From Oscillospiraceae bacterium (GTDB lineage: Bacteria; Bacillota; Clostridia; Oscillospirales; Oscillospiraceae), in the NCBI GenBank assembly GCA_015068365.1, contig SVKR01000120.1, positions 1 through 32,488 of the forward strand: a stretch of DNA of 32,488 nt. Reading direction: 5' to 3'. Below are positions 21,378 to 28,810 of the stretch, piece by piece. A program made the position numbers and the translations under genes. The first letter of the stretch is position 1; each line of letters starts with the position of its first letter. The notes under the pieces were generated by a model that was not told the origin of the DNA, made no database searches, and saw nothing but the letters and a program-made list of their open reading frames with translations.

Positions 21378-22539
21378 TCTGCAGACACTGGACAAAACCT
21401 ATATTGCCAATACCTATGCCCGCTTCCCCGTGGAGGTGGTGTCCGGCCACGGCAGCATTCTGACCGACAGGGACGGCAAGGACTACATCGACATGGGCAG
21501 CGGCATCGGCGTCACCGCCTTCGGCATCGGCGACGCGGCGTGGACCGAGGCGGTCACCGCCCAGCTGGGGCTGGTGCAGCACACCTCCAACCTCTATTAC
21601 ACCGAGCCCTGCGTGGCGCTGGCAAAGCTTTTGTGCGAGAAGACCGGGATGAAAAAGGTCTTTTTCGGCAACTCCGGCGCGGAGGCCAACGAGTGCGCCA
21701 TCAAGGCCGCCCGGAAGTACGCCGCGGAGCACAAGGGCCCGGAGTATTCCACCATCCTCACGCTGTGGAACAGCTTCCACGGCCGGACGCTGACCACCCT
21801 GGCCGCCACCGGGCAGGAGCATTATCATGAGCTGTACCAGCCGCTGACCCCCGGCTTTGTCCACGCGGAGGGCAACGACCTTGCCGACGTGGCGGCAAAA
21901 CTGCGCGAGCACAAGTGCGCCGGCGTGCTTCTGGAGTGCATCCAGGGCGAGGGCGGCGTGCGCGTGATGGACAAGGCCTTTGTCCAGGGCGTGGCGAAGC
22001 TCTGCGCGGAGCAGGACGTGCTGCTGATGATCGACGAGGTGCAGACCGGCAACGGGCGCACCGGCGCGCTGTATTCCTACATGAACTACGGCGTCACGCC
22101 CGACATCGTCTCCACGGCCAAGGGCCTGGGCGGCGGACTGCCGCTGGGCGCGGCGCTGCTGGGGGAAAAGGTGGCCGACGTGTTTACCCCCGGCGACCAC
22201 GGCTCCACCTTCGGGGGCAACCCCGTGTGCTGCGCCGGCGCGGTGAGCGTGCTGCGCCGCATCGACGACGCGCTTCTGGCCCAGGTACGGGAAAAGAGCG
22301 ACTATATCTTCAAAGAGCTGACCGGCGCCGAGGGCGTGGAGTCCGTCAGCGGCATGGGGCTGATGGTGGGCATCAAGCCCGCAAAGCACACTGCCGCCGA
22401 GGTGGTGCAGAAGTGCATGGCGCAGGGCGTGCTGTGCCTCACCGCCAAGGACCGGGTGCGCCTGCTGCCGGCGCTGAACATCCCGATGGACCTGGTGCAG
22501 AAGGCCGTGGCGGTCATCAAGGCCGCCTGCGCGGAATAA
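21370..22539 (+). CDS. argD: Acetylornithine aminotransferase
   Basis: A 389-aa class III PLP aminotransferase that converts N-acetylglutamate semialdehyde to N-acetylornithine. Motifs are GSGIGVTAFG, NSGAEANECAIKAARKY, SFHGRTLTTLAATGQ, the PLP Asp in LLMIDEVQTGNGRTG, and the PLP Lys in STAKGLGGGLPLGAAL. I chose ATG 21370 because GGAG at 21357-21360 lies 9 nt upstream and the protein then begins MTDLQTLDKTYIANTY as usual; two in-frame starts slightly upstream are less well placed. A terminator follows at 22550. The genes for the last steps (argF, argG, argH) are not in this window. Confidence 0.95.
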   Translation: MTDLQTLDKTYIANTYARFPVEVVSGHGSILTDRDGKDYIDMGSGIGVTAFGIGDAAWTEAVTAQLGLVQHTSNLYYTEPCVALAKLLCEKTGMKKVFFGNSGAEANECAIKAARKYAAEHKGPEYSTILTLWNSFHGRTLTTLAATGQEHYHELYQPLTPGFVHAEGNDLADVAAKLREHKCAGVLLECIQGEGGVRVMDKAFVQGVAKLCAEQDVLLMIDEVQTGNGRTGALYSYMNYGVTPDIVSTAKGLGGGLPLGAALLGEKVADVFTPGDHGSTFGGNPVCCAGAVSVLRRIDDALLAQVREKSDYIFKELTGAEGVESVSGMGLMVGIKPAKHTAAEVVQKCMAQGVLCLTAKDRVRLLPALNIPMDLVQKAVAVIKAACAE

Positions 22540-22549
22540 GAAACGATTT

Positions 22550-22582
22550 AAGGCCGTCCCTTTGCAAAAAAGGGACGGCCTT
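22550..22582 (+). terminator. Terminator of the argCJBD operon
   Basis: AAGGCCGTCCCTTT (22550-22563) pairs with AAAGGGACGGCCTT (22569-22582) over 14 bp with a short A-rich loop. The following TTGTTCT is only a weak T-run. It lies 11 nt after the argD stop. Confidence 0.85.
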
Positions 22583-22595
22583 GTTCTGTGTGGGT

Positions 22596-22773
22596 TCAGT
22601 CGATGCGCAGGCACAGGGCGCAGCGGCAGCCCCGCCGTGAGGATCTGGGCGCGGGCGGCGTCAGAGCGCGTGCGCTGCGCGCGCGCCCGCCGCTCCGGCG
22701 CGGCGGCGTCCATCGCCTCGGCCAGGACGCCGGGGTCGGAAAGCTCCGCCGTGTCCGCAAAATAGAGCTGCAC
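22596..22773 (-). pseudogene. Remnant of an Sfp-type 4'-phosphopantetheinyl transferase (N-terminal part only)
   Basis: On the minus strand, from GTG 22773 (an AAGGGGGG site lies upstream), the translation VQLYFADTAELSD, then PERRARAQRTRSDAARAQ and ILTAGLPLR resembles the first 60 residues of small Sfp/AcpT-type phosphopantetheinyl transferases, where an acidic-Tyr start leads to ERR...R...DR..SLGAGLLLR.AL. After that the continuation switches frame: the neighbouring frame gives CALCLRID then a stop at 22596. The catalytic WxxKEA and Gly-Asp motifs are absent, and the argD terminator follows at once. This looks like a truncated, frameshifted gene relic. It would have loaded phosphopantetheine onto carrier proteins. 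Chance similarity in a GC-rich gap is possible. Confidence 0.45.
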
Positions 22774-22793
22774 CAGGGCAGACACCCCCCTTC

Positions 22794-22822
22794 TTGCACT
22801 GTAGAGCATTGTATGTTATACT
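22794..22822 (+). promoter_or_regulatory. Promoter of the DUF4349 lipoprotein gene
   Basis: TTGCAC (22794-22799) and TATACT (22817-22822) with a 17-bp spacer. The start near 22829 leaves a leader of about 115 nt that contains the nested hairpins at 22834-22880. Confidence 0.6.
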
Positions 22823-22833
22823 GATTTTACCAT

Positions 22834-22880
22834 GCGCCGCCCCCGCTGGCAAGCGGCGGGAACTTTTTTCCCGGCGGCGC
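22834..22880 (+). promoter_or_regulatory. Nested GC-rich hairpins in the leader of the DUF4349 gene
   Basis: Outer arms GCGCCGCC (22834-22841) and GGCGGCGC (22873-22880) enclose an inner CCGC-TGGCAA-GCGG stem. The inner GCGGCGGG is followed by AACTTTTTT, as in an attenuator, while CGGGAA...TTCCCG offers an alternative fold. It may be a leader attenuator or simply a terminator-like element. Confidence 0.45.
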
Positions 22881-22944
22881 GTCAAAGTCTGATGAGAAGA
22901 CCCCACTGGATCAATGCGACAGATTTGGATCGGAGGTACAGACC

Positions 22945-23919
22945 ATGAAAAAACGGCTTTGTCTTTTGCTCAGCGTCCTTCTGCTGGTGACGCTGCTGTG
23001 CGGCTGCGGCGGCAGCGGCAAGGACGCCACGCCCGCCAGCGGCGGAACAAGCAGCGCGGCCTACTACGTCGACGGGGCCAAGTCGGAATCCGCCGGCTGG
23101 GCCATGGACACTGCGGCGGCGGAGGCCCCCGCCATGCCCGTCCCGGAGCCGGAGACCGCGCCCGCCGGGAGCAGCCTGCCCGCCAACGTCAAGCTCATCT
23201 ACCGCGCCAACATCGACATGGAGAGCACGGAGTTCGACGCCGCGCTGCAGGGCATCGACGCCCTGGTGGCGCGCCTGGGCGGCTATTATGAAAACAGCGA
23301 GCTGAACAACTACGCCCGCTACCGCTACGGCAGCTACACCGTGCGCCTGCCGGCGGAGAACTTTGACGCCTTCTGCGCCGCTGTGGGCGACCTGGCCCAG
23401 GTGAACAACCTCAGCCGCAGCGCCGAGGACGTGAGCGAGCGGTACTATGACCTGGAATCCCGCCTCGCCACCCAGCGCACCAAGCTGGAGCGGCTGCAGA
23501 GCCTTCTGAAGCAGGCCGAGGAGATGGAGGACATCATCACGCTGGAGTCCGCCATTTCCGAGACGGAGCTGGCCATCGAGCAGCTCACCGGCAGCCTGCG
23601 CCACTATGACTCCCTGGTGGGCTATTCCACCGTGTACCTGAGCCTGTCCGAGGTCGCCAAGCTGACCGACGTGGAGGCGCCGGCCATCGGCTTCGGCGCG
23701 CAGATGGCGGAGGCCTTCCGCTCCGGCGCGTCCCGCTTCGCCGAGGGCGTTCGCGCGATGCTGCTCTACTTTGCCCGGAGCTGGATCGGCTGGCTGGTGG
23801 TCATCGTCATCGCGGTCGCGGTGGTGCTGATCGTGCGAAAGCTGCGCCGCAAAGCGCGCAAGGGCGCCGATTATACGCCGCCCGCGCCCCCCGCGCCGCC
23901 CCAGAACCCGCAGCAGTAG
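22945..23919 (+). CDS. DUF4349 domain lipoprotein
   Basis: A 324-aa secreted lipoprotein. Residues 1-21 form a lipoprotein signal (KKRLCLLLSVLLLVTLLCGC) with lipid attachment at Cys21, followed by a Ser/Ala/Gly-rich linker. The DUF4349 domain runs from about residue 75 (IYRANIDMESTEFDAALQGI and YYENSELNNYARYRYGSYTVR) through a coiled coil (residues about 150-215, RLATQRTKLERLQSLLKQAE). A C-terminal membrane helix (SWIGWLVVIVIAVAVVLIV) is followed by a basic, Pro-rich tail. Function is unknown; family members sit at the membrane and are sometimes linked to envelope stress. GGAGGT before ATG 22945 sets the start. It is a single-gene unit ending at a terminator. Confidence 0.85.
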   Translation: MKKRLCLLLSVLLLVTLLCGCGGSGKDATPASGGTSSAAYYVDGAKSESAGWAMDTAAAEAPAMPVPEPETAPAGSSLPANVKLIYRANIDMESTEFDAALQGIDALVARLGGYYENSELNNYARYRYGSYTVRLPAENFDAFCAAVGDLAQVNNLSRSAEDVSERYYDLESRLATQRTKLERLQSLLKQAEEMEDIITLESAISETELAIEQLTGSLRHYDSLVGYSTVYLSLSEVAKLTDVEAPAIGFGAQMAEAFRSGASRFAEGVRAMLLYFARSWIGWLVVIVIAVAVVLIVRKLRRKARKGADYTPPAPPAPPQNPQQ

Positions 23920-23931
23920 GCCCAATACAGG

Positions 23932-23964
23932 AAAAGCCCGTGCCTTTATTTGGCACGGGCTTTT
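23932..23964 (+). terminator. Bidirectional terminator between the DUF4349 and rhomboid genes
   Basis: AAAAGCCCGTGCC (23932-23944) pairs with GGCACGGGCTTTT (23952-23964). A- and T-runs on both sides allow it to end both convergent genes. Confidence 0.92.
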
Positions 23965-23986
23965 GGTATGATGTGCTTCATGTGCT

Positions 23987-24565
23987 TCACTCATTTTTGC
24001 GCAGGCCCACGCCGATCACCGCGCCGCAGATGCCGCCGATGATGTGGGTCAGGTGGGAGATGTTGTCCACTGCGGTGAAGGCGCTGACGATCTCCTGCCC
24101 GACGTAGATGACGAAGACCAGGATCAGCGTCAGCGGGATGCCGCCGGAGCGCATGCCGCCCAGCGAGGCCATCAGGATCATCATAAAGACGATGCCGCTG
24201 GCGCCCAGCAGCGCCACGCCGGGGAAGCAGACGTACTGCAGAAAGCCGGAGATGAAGGCCGTGATGAGCATGGATTTGAGGATGGTGCGGCTGCCGTAGC
24301 GCTCTTCCAGCGTGGGGCCCAGCACCAGCATCAGCGTGATGTTGCCGGCGTAGTGGGCGAAGGAGCTGTGGCCCAGCACATGCAGGAAAAAGCGGGGGTA
24401 GGTGAGGACGTCCGACAGCGGGGCGCGGTAGACGCAGAAGAGCTTTTCCGTGCTGGCGCCGCGGGTGGCAAAGTGCAGGATCAGCACCACAAAGCTCACC
24501 AGCGCGAAGTTCAGCGTGGTGGGCGCATTGTACTGTATGAGCTGTTTTTTCTGCCTGCTTCTCAT
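23987..24565 (-). CDS. Rhomboid family intramembrane serine protease
   Basis: A 192-aa membrane protein with the standard six-helix rhomboid core. Catalytic residues are Ser123 in the GxSG motif (LLGASGIVF) and His174 in HLTHIIGGICGAVIG; the oxyanion-side H71-x3-N75 (HYAGN) is present too. It would cut membrane-spanning substrates within the bilayer; the substrate is unknown. ATG 24565 is preferred, though GTG 24571 two codons upstream is closer to the AAAGG site. Transcribed on the minus strand from a promoter at 24599-24627, it converges on the DUF4349 lipoprotein gene. Confidence 0.9.
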   Translation of the reverse strand: MRSRQKKQLIQYNAPTTLNFALVSFVVLILHFATRGASTEKLFCVYRAPLSDVLTYPRFFLHVLGHSSFAHYAGNITLMLVLGPTLEERYGSRTILKSMLITAFISGFLQYVCFPGVALLGASGIVFMMILMASLGGMRSGGIPLTLILVFVIYVGQEIVSAFTAVDNISHLTHIIGGICGAVIGVGLRKNE

Positions 24566-24598
24566 GGGCACGCTTGCCTTTCTCGCCGGATTTGGTTC

Positions 24599-24627
24599 AT
24601 TTTAGCATATCTCCCGGCGCATGGCAA
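24599..24627 (-). promoter_or_regulatory. Promoter of the rhomboid gene
   Basis: On the minus strand TTGCCA (24627-24622) and TAAAAT (24604-24599) are 17 bp apart, with the start expected near 24592. It lies back to back with the promoter of the GTPase operon. Confidence 0.6.
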
Positions 24628-24663
24628 GTGCCGATGCGCGCGCAAAACGCCCTGCCGCGGCAC

Positions 24664-24692
24664 TTGACGGGCGTGATATAATACAATATTAG
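24664..24692 (+). promoter_or_regulatory. Promoter of the COG0523 GTPase operon with a dyad over the -10
   Basis: TTGACG (24664-24669) and TATTAG (24687-24692), 17-bp spacer. A perfect dyad TAATA-CAA-TATTA (24679-24691) covers the -10 box and is a candidate operator, for instance for a metal regulator; it does not match the standard Zur box. A second hexamer, TATAAT at 24677-24682, overlaps but is badly spaced. Confidence 0.55.
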
Positions 24693-24722
24693 AGAAATTT
24701 TGCAAAGACGGAAGGGAAACGC

Positions 24723-25835
24723 ATGACAAAGGTTGATATTTTTTCCGGGTTCCTGGGCGCGGGGAAGACCACGCTCATCAAAAAGCTGATCGCCGAGGCC
24801 TTTCAGGGCCAGAAGCTGGTGCTGATCGAAAACGAGTTCGGCGAGATCGGCATCGACGGCGGATTTATGCAGGGCTCCGGCATCCAGGTCAATGAGCTGA
24901 ACGCCGGGTGCATCTGCTGCTCGCTGGTGGGAGATTTCACCGCGGCGCTGCGCGAGGTGGTGGAGACCTATCACCCCGACCGCATCCTCATCGAGCCCAG
25001 CGGCGTGGGCAAGCTGTCCGAGATCATGGAGGCCGTGGAGCGCGTGGAGGGGCTGGAGATCAACAGCGCCACCGCCGTGGCCGACGCGCGCAAGTGCGCG
25101 CGCTATATGCGCAGCTTCGGCGAATTTTACGCCGACCAGATCCACCGGGCCGGGGCCATCGTCTTAAGCCGCACCGGCGACATGGAGCAGGAAAAGCTGG
25201 ACGAGGCCGTGGCCCTGCTGCGCGCGCACAATGCCGAGGCCGTCATCATCACCACGCCCTGGGACGCGCTGGACGGCAGGCAGATCCTGGAGGCGGTGGA
25301 GCACACCGACACCCTGCGCCATGAGCTGGAGGAGCTGAAGCACGCGGCCCATCACCACGACGACGATGATGACGATGATGACGGTGATGAGCATGCGCAT
25401 CACCACCATGACCATGGCCCGGACTGCACCTGCGGCTGCCATGACCATGACCACGTGCATGAGCATGAGCACGAGCACGAGCATGAGCATGAGCATGAGC
25501 ATCATCACCATGACCACGACCACCACCATCACCACCACGGCCACGACGCCGACGAGGTGTTCGTCAGCTGGGGCGTGGAGACGGCGAAGAAGTTCTCCGA
25601 GGCGCAGATGCGCGAGATTCTGACCGCGCTGGAGGACGAAGCGCGCTTCGGCGCGGTGCTGCGGGCCAAGGGCATCGTGGACGCAGGCGACGGCACCTGG
25701 CTGCACTTTGACTTCGTCCCCGGAGAGCAGGAGGTGCGCCGCGGGCCCGCCGCCGTCACCGGGCGGCTGTGCGTCATCGGCAGTGAACTGAAGGAGGACG
25801 CCCTGGCGCAGCTCTTCGGCGTGGAGACGGCATGA
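24723..25835 (+). CDS. COG0523 (CobW-type) metallochaperone GTPase with a very long His/Asp tract
   Basis: A 370-aa G3E-family GTPase. Walker A is GFLGAGKT (residues 9-16); the metal-binding CxCC motif is C63-x-C65-C66 (GCICCSL); IEPSGVGKL is the usual E-P-S-G block. Residues about 210-275 form an insert with some 30 His, plus Asp and Glu repeats (an eight-Asp run, CTCGC, then repeated HE and HD pairs). The C-terminal CobW domain follows (FVSWGVETAKKFSEAQM). COG0523 proteins deliver zinc, nickel, cobalt or iron to target enzymes; the His tract would buffer metal such as nickel or zinc. ATG 24723 has GGAAGGG about 7 nt upstream. It overlaps the next gene by 4 nt (ATGA). The target metal cannot be settled from sequence. 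Confidence 0.9.
   Translation: MTKVDIFSGFLGAGKTTLIKKLIAEAFQGQKLVLIENEFGEIGIDGGFMQGSGIQVNELNAGCICCSLVGDFTAALREVVETYHPDRILIEPSGVGKLSEIMEAVERVEGLEINSATAVADARKCARYMRSFGEFYADQIHRAGAIVLSRTGDMEQEKLDEAVALLRAHNAEAVIITTPWDALDGRQILEAVEHTDTLRHELEELKHAAHHHDDDDDDDDGDEHAHHHHDHGPDCTCGCHDHDHVHEHEHEHEHEHEHEHHHHDHDHHHHHHGHDADEVFVSWGVETAKKFSEAQMREILTALEDEARFGAVLRAKGIVDAGDGTWLHFDFVPGEQEVRRGPAAVTGRLCVIGSELKEDALAQLFGVETA
25350..25547 (+). repeat. Low-complexity region encoding the His/Asp/Glu metal-binding tract
   Basis: Runs of GATGAC, CATGAG and CACCAC repeats. The (CATGAG)n section around 25456-25500 is a near-perfect hexamer array that could vary in length by slippage, changing the number of His-Glu pairs. Confidence 0.8.
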
Positions 25836-26806
25836 AAGAGGATCTGGTGCCCATGGAGCAGACGCCGGACATCCCGGTTTACCTGTTCACGGGCTTTATG
25901 GACGCGGGCAAGACCCGCTTTATCCAGGAGACGCTGGAGGACAAGCGCTTCGCCACAGGCGAGCGCACGCTGCTGATCGTCTGCGAGGAGGGGGAGGAGG
26001 AATATGCCCCCGACCAGTTTGTGGACAAACACGTGATGATGCGCCGCGCCGACAGCGAGGAGGACTTCACCGAGGACCTGCTGAAGCAGTGGGAGGTGGA
26101 CACCGGCTGCGAGCGGGTGCTGATCGAGTGGAACGGCATGTGGATGCTGGATACGCTCTATCAGTCCATGCCGCCGCGCTGGATCGTGGCGCAGGAGTTC
26201 ATGTTCGCCGAGGCGGAGAGCTTTCTGCTGTACAACACCAACATGCGCCAGCTGGTCTATGACAAGCTGAAAAGCTGCGAGCTGGTGGTGCTCAACCGCT
26301 TTGACCCGGCCTGGGACGTGATGCCCTATCACAAGGTGGTGCGCGCGGCCAACCGCTCCTGCGACATCGCCTACGAGGACGCGCGGGGCAAGGTGCGCTA
26401 TGACGACATCGAAGACCCGCTGCCCTTTGACAAAGCCGCCCCGGTCATCGCCATCGAGGACAAGGATTACGCCATCTGGTACCGGGACCTCAGCGAGGAC
26501 CTGCAGAGCTACAACGGCAAGACGGTGCGCTTCAAGGCGCAGATCGCCACCAGCGACGAGCTGGACGAGGACACGGTCATCGTCGGGCGGCAGCTGATGA
26601 ACTGCTGCGCAGCGGATGTGCAGTTCGCCGGGCTCATCGCCACGGGCAACACCCGCCGGGACCTGGGCGACGGCGACTGGGTGGAGCTGACCGCCTCCAT
26701 CCGCGTCAAGCGCCATCCGGGCTACAACCGGCCCGGCCCGGTGCTGAAGGTGAAGGAGATCGCCCCCGCCCCCGCCCCGGAGGAAGAGGTCGCCACATTC
26801 TATTGA
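25832..26806 (+). CDS. CobW-like GTPase fused to a YcgQ/TIGR03943-like C-terminal domain
   Basis: A 324-aa protein. Residues 15-195 form a divergent G3E GTPase with Walker A GFMDAGKT (21-28) and an N-R-x-D guanine motif (VVLNRFDPAW). The CxCC metal motif of COG0523 is missing, and IEWNG replaces the usual E-P/T-S/T-G block. Residues about 215-310 (YNGKTVRFKAQIAT, VGRQLMNCCAADVQFAGLI, WVELTASIRV) resemble the C-terminal OB-like domain of TIGR03943/YcgQ membrane proteins, whose CCxAD motif is retained. No membrane segment is present. ATG 25832 overlaps the preceding gene's stop; ATG 25853 is an alternative. Coupling to a His-rich COG0523 protein suggests a pair in metal trafficking. The domain pairing is my reading and should be checked by profile search. 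Confidence 0.75.
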   Translation: MKEDLVPMEQTPDIPVYLFTGFMDAGKTRFIQETLEDKRFATGERTLLIVCEEGEEEYAPDQFVDKHVMMRRADSEEDFTEDLLKQWEVDTGCERVLIEWNGMWMLDTLYQSMPPRWIVAQEFMFAEAESFLLYNTNMRQLVYDKLKSCELVVLNRFDPAWDVMPYHKVVRAANRSCDIAYEDARGKVRYDDIEDPLPFDKAAPVIAIEDKDYAIWYRDLSEDLQSYNGKTVRFKAQIATSDELDEDTVIVGRQLMNCCAADVQFAGLIATGNTRRDLGDGDWVELTASIRVKRHPGYNRPGPVLKVKEIAPAPAPEEEVATFY

Positions 26807-26844
26807 GCCAAAAAAGACTGTAAATAAAACGGAGGTATGAACCC

Positions 26845-27777
26845 ATGGAGCAAAAAAGACGCCTTGTCACCCGCAGCGATTTTGACGGACTGGCCTGCGC
26901 CATGATGCTGCGCGAGCTGGATCTTGTCGACGAGATCAAATTCGTCCACCCCAAAGACGTGCAGGACGGCAAAGTGGAGCTGACGGAAAACGACATCACC
27001 ACCAACCTGCCCTATGACCCCCGGGTGGGCATCGCCTTTGACCACCATGAGAGCGAAGTGGACCGCCTGAAGGCCAAGGAGACCGGCGGCAAGCTGATCA
27101 TCGACGCCACGAAGCGCAGCGCCGCGCGCGTGGTGTATGAGTACTATGGCGGGCCCAAGGTGTTCACCAAGGTCAGCGAGGAGCTGATGGCCGCGGTGGA
27201 CAAGGGCGACAGCGCCGACTTCACCATGGACGAGATCCTGCACCCCACCGGCTGGGTGCTGCTGCACTATCTGATGGACCCGCGCACGGGTCTGGGCCGC
27301 TTCCGCAACTTCCGCATCTCCAACTATGACCTGATGATGGAGCTGATCTCCTACTGCGTCGACCACGACATCGACGAGATCCTGGAGCTGCCCGACGTGA
27401 AGGAGCGGGTGGACCTCTATTTCGACGAGGCCAATCAGTTTGAAGCGCAGCTGAAGCGCATCGCCCAGGTGCACGACAAGGTCGTGGTGCTGGATTTGCG
27501 CAACGAGGAGGTCATCCACGCGGGCAACCGCTTCATGATCTACGCCCTGTACCCGGAGACTCAGATCTCCATCCACGTGGCCTGGGGCTTCAAGCAGCAG
27601 AACACCGCCGTGATGATCGGCAAGAGCATCGTGAATCGCGGCTCCAACGCCGACATCGGCGCGCTGTGCCTGCGCTACGGCGGCGGCGGCCACCGCAACG
27701 CCGGCACCTGCCAGCTGGAAAACGACCAGGTGGATGCCGAACTGCCCAACATCATCGCCGCGCTGAACGAGGCGTAA
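26845..27777 (+). CDS. DHH/DHHA1 family phosphoesterase
   Basis: A 310-aa cytosolic phosphoesterase. The N-terminal metal-binding motifs are D12-F-D14 (TRSDFDGLA) and the D66-H67-H68 triad (FDHHES); the C-terminal DHHA1 substrate-binding motif is GGGGHRNAGTC. Members of this subgroup are annotated as exopolyphosphatase-related, nanoRNase or cyclic-dinucleotide phosphodiesterase-like proteins; the substrate here is open. There is no GAF, PAS or membrane domain, so it is not a GdpP. CGGAGG lies about 10 nt before ATG 26845. It follows the GTPase pair by 38 nt without a visible terminator, so it may be co-transcribed, and it ends at a shared terminator. Confidence 0.87.
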   Translation: MEQKRRLVTRSDFDGLACAMMLRELDLVDEIKFVHPKDVQDGKVELTENDITTNLPYDPRVGIAFDHHESEVDRLKAKETGGKLIIDATKRSAARVVYEYYGGPKVFTKVSEELMAAVDKGDSADFTMDEILHPTGWVLLHYLMDPRTGLGRFRNFRISNYDLMMELISYCVDHDIDEILELPDVKERVDLYFDEANQFEAQLKRIAQVHDKVVVLDLRNEEVIHAGNRFMIYALYPETQISIHVAWGFKQQNTAVMIGKSIVNRGSNADIGALCLRYGGGGHRNAGTCQLENDQVDAELPNIIAALNEA

Positions 27778-27790
27778 TACTTACAAAATG

Positions 27791-27822
27791 AAAAAACCGG
27801 ATGCATCAGCATCCGGTTTTTT
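27791..27822 (+). terminator. Bidirectional terminator between the DHH and LysR genes
   Basis: AAAAAACCGGATGC (27791-27804), loop ATCA, GCATCCGGTTTTTT (27809-27822). It is strong in both directions and its right edge touches the LysR stop codon. Confidence 0.93.
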
Positions 27823-28718
27823 CATTCGGGAAGGGTCTGGCCGTAGAGCTGCAGCACGATGTCCCGGAAGATCTCCCCCGTGCCGGTGAGGCGGTCCGGG
27901 TTCCAGACGAAGACGGTGTCGGCCCGGGCGTCCTCCCCGTCGATGGGGAAGGCCAGGACGTTGGGCCGCTGGTAAAGCTCGCGCAGCGCGCCGGGCAAAA
28001 TCGCCACGCCCAGCCCCGCGTTCACCGACAGCACCACGCTCTCCGCCCGGTTGTAGATGCTGATGATGCGGGGGGTGAAGCCCCGGTTGCGGCAGACGGT
28101 CATGATCTTTTTGTCCAGGGACACGTCGCTTTTCGGCACGGAGACGAAGGGGTGGCGGGCCACGGTGCCCCAGTCGGACAGGTCGATGCTCTCCGCCGCG
28201 GCGCGGTTGACGAACAGCGCCAGCCGTCCCCGCGCGATGATGACCGAGACATAGCCCATGTTGTCCGGGGCCATGTTGTCCACGCCGAAATAAAAGTCGT
28301 GGCTGTCCTGGCGCAGGGCCTCGATCAGCTCCGTGCCCTCCATCAGGCTGATGTCCACCTGGATGTCCGGGTGCTGGGCGTAGAGGGGCAGGAGGCAGTC
28401 GCTGACCTGGGCGCTGGCGGAGGACAGCGCCGCGATGCGGATGTGGCCCACGGTGCCCTCGGCCATGTTGCGCATGCGGGTCTCCGCCCGGTCCTTGATG
28501 GCGAGGATCTCCTGCACATAGGGCAGAAGCTCCCGCCCGGCGTCCGTCAGCACCACGCCCCGGCGGGTGCGGTGGATGAGCTCCAGGCCCATGGCCTGCT
28601 CCAGGGTCTTGAGCTGGTGGCTCACCGCGGGCTGGGTGACATTGTACTGCGCCGCCGTGCGCGAGATGTTCTGCGTCCGCGCCACGGAGGCGAACAGTTC
28701 AAATTGCAGCATGTTCAT
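27822..28718 (-). CDS. LysR family transcriptional regulator
   Basis: A 298-aa regulator. The N-terminal winged helix-turn-helix is typical: FELFASVARTQNISRTAAQ, VTQPAVSHQLKTLEQAMG and LIHRTRRGVVLTDAGREL. The effector-binding domain follows (HIRIAALSSASAQVSDCLLP and VNAGLGVAILPGAL). ATG 28718 is chosen because AAGGAGG lies 9 nt upstream; ATG 28712 is possible. LysR proteins usually control a divergent neighbour, but here the adjacent genes converge on or run parallel with it, so the target is unclear. A 14-bp inverted repeat overlaps its promoter. The effector is unknown. Confidence 0.92.
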   Translation of the reverse strand: MNMLQFELFASVARTQNISRTAAQYNVTQPAVSHQLKTLEQAMGLELIHRTRRGVVLTDAGRELLPYVQEILAIKDRAETRMRNMAEGTVGHIRIAALSSASAQVSDCLLPLYAQHPDIQVDISLMEGTELIEALRQDSHDFYFGVDNMAPDNMGYVSVIIARGRLALFVNRAAAESIDLSDWGTVARHPFVSVPKSDVSLDKKIMTVCRNRGFTPRIISIYNRAESVVLSVNAGLGVAILPGALRELYQRPNVLAFPIDGEDARADTVFVWNPDRLTGTGEIFRDIVLQLYGQTLPE

Positions 28719-28742
28719 AGGGCGCTTCCTCCTTGGGACAGA

Positions 28743-28776
28743 AGAATCAGAGGGTGCTCTTGCACCCTCTGATTCT
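28743..28776 (-). promoter_or_regulatory. Long perfect inverted repeat over the LysR promoter region
   Basis: AGAATCAGAGGGTG (28743-28756) and CACCCTCTGATTCT (28763-28776), 14-bp arms with a 6-bp centre. On the minus strand it lies between the glycogen synthase stop and lysR. It could terminate the glycogen synthase transcript (although no T-run follows) or act as an operator, since its right arm overlaps the lysR -10 box. Confidence 0.6.
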
Positions 28777-28800
28777 ATCATATCAAAATAATTTTTACAA
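28772..28800 (-). promoter_or_regulatory. Putative lysR promoter
   Basis: On the minus strand TTGTAA (28800-28795) and TAGAAT (28777-28772) with a 17-bp AT-rich spacer. The start would lie near 28765, inside the inverted repeat, so that repeat would be an operator rather than a transcribed hairpin if this promoter is used. Confidence 0.5.
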
Positions 28801-28810
28801 GATATAAGCT

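Noticed and set aside
25350..25547. CRISPR-like or satellite array
   Set aside because: The repeats are short hexamers in frame encoding His-Glu and His-Asp pairs within a GTPase, with no unique spacers.
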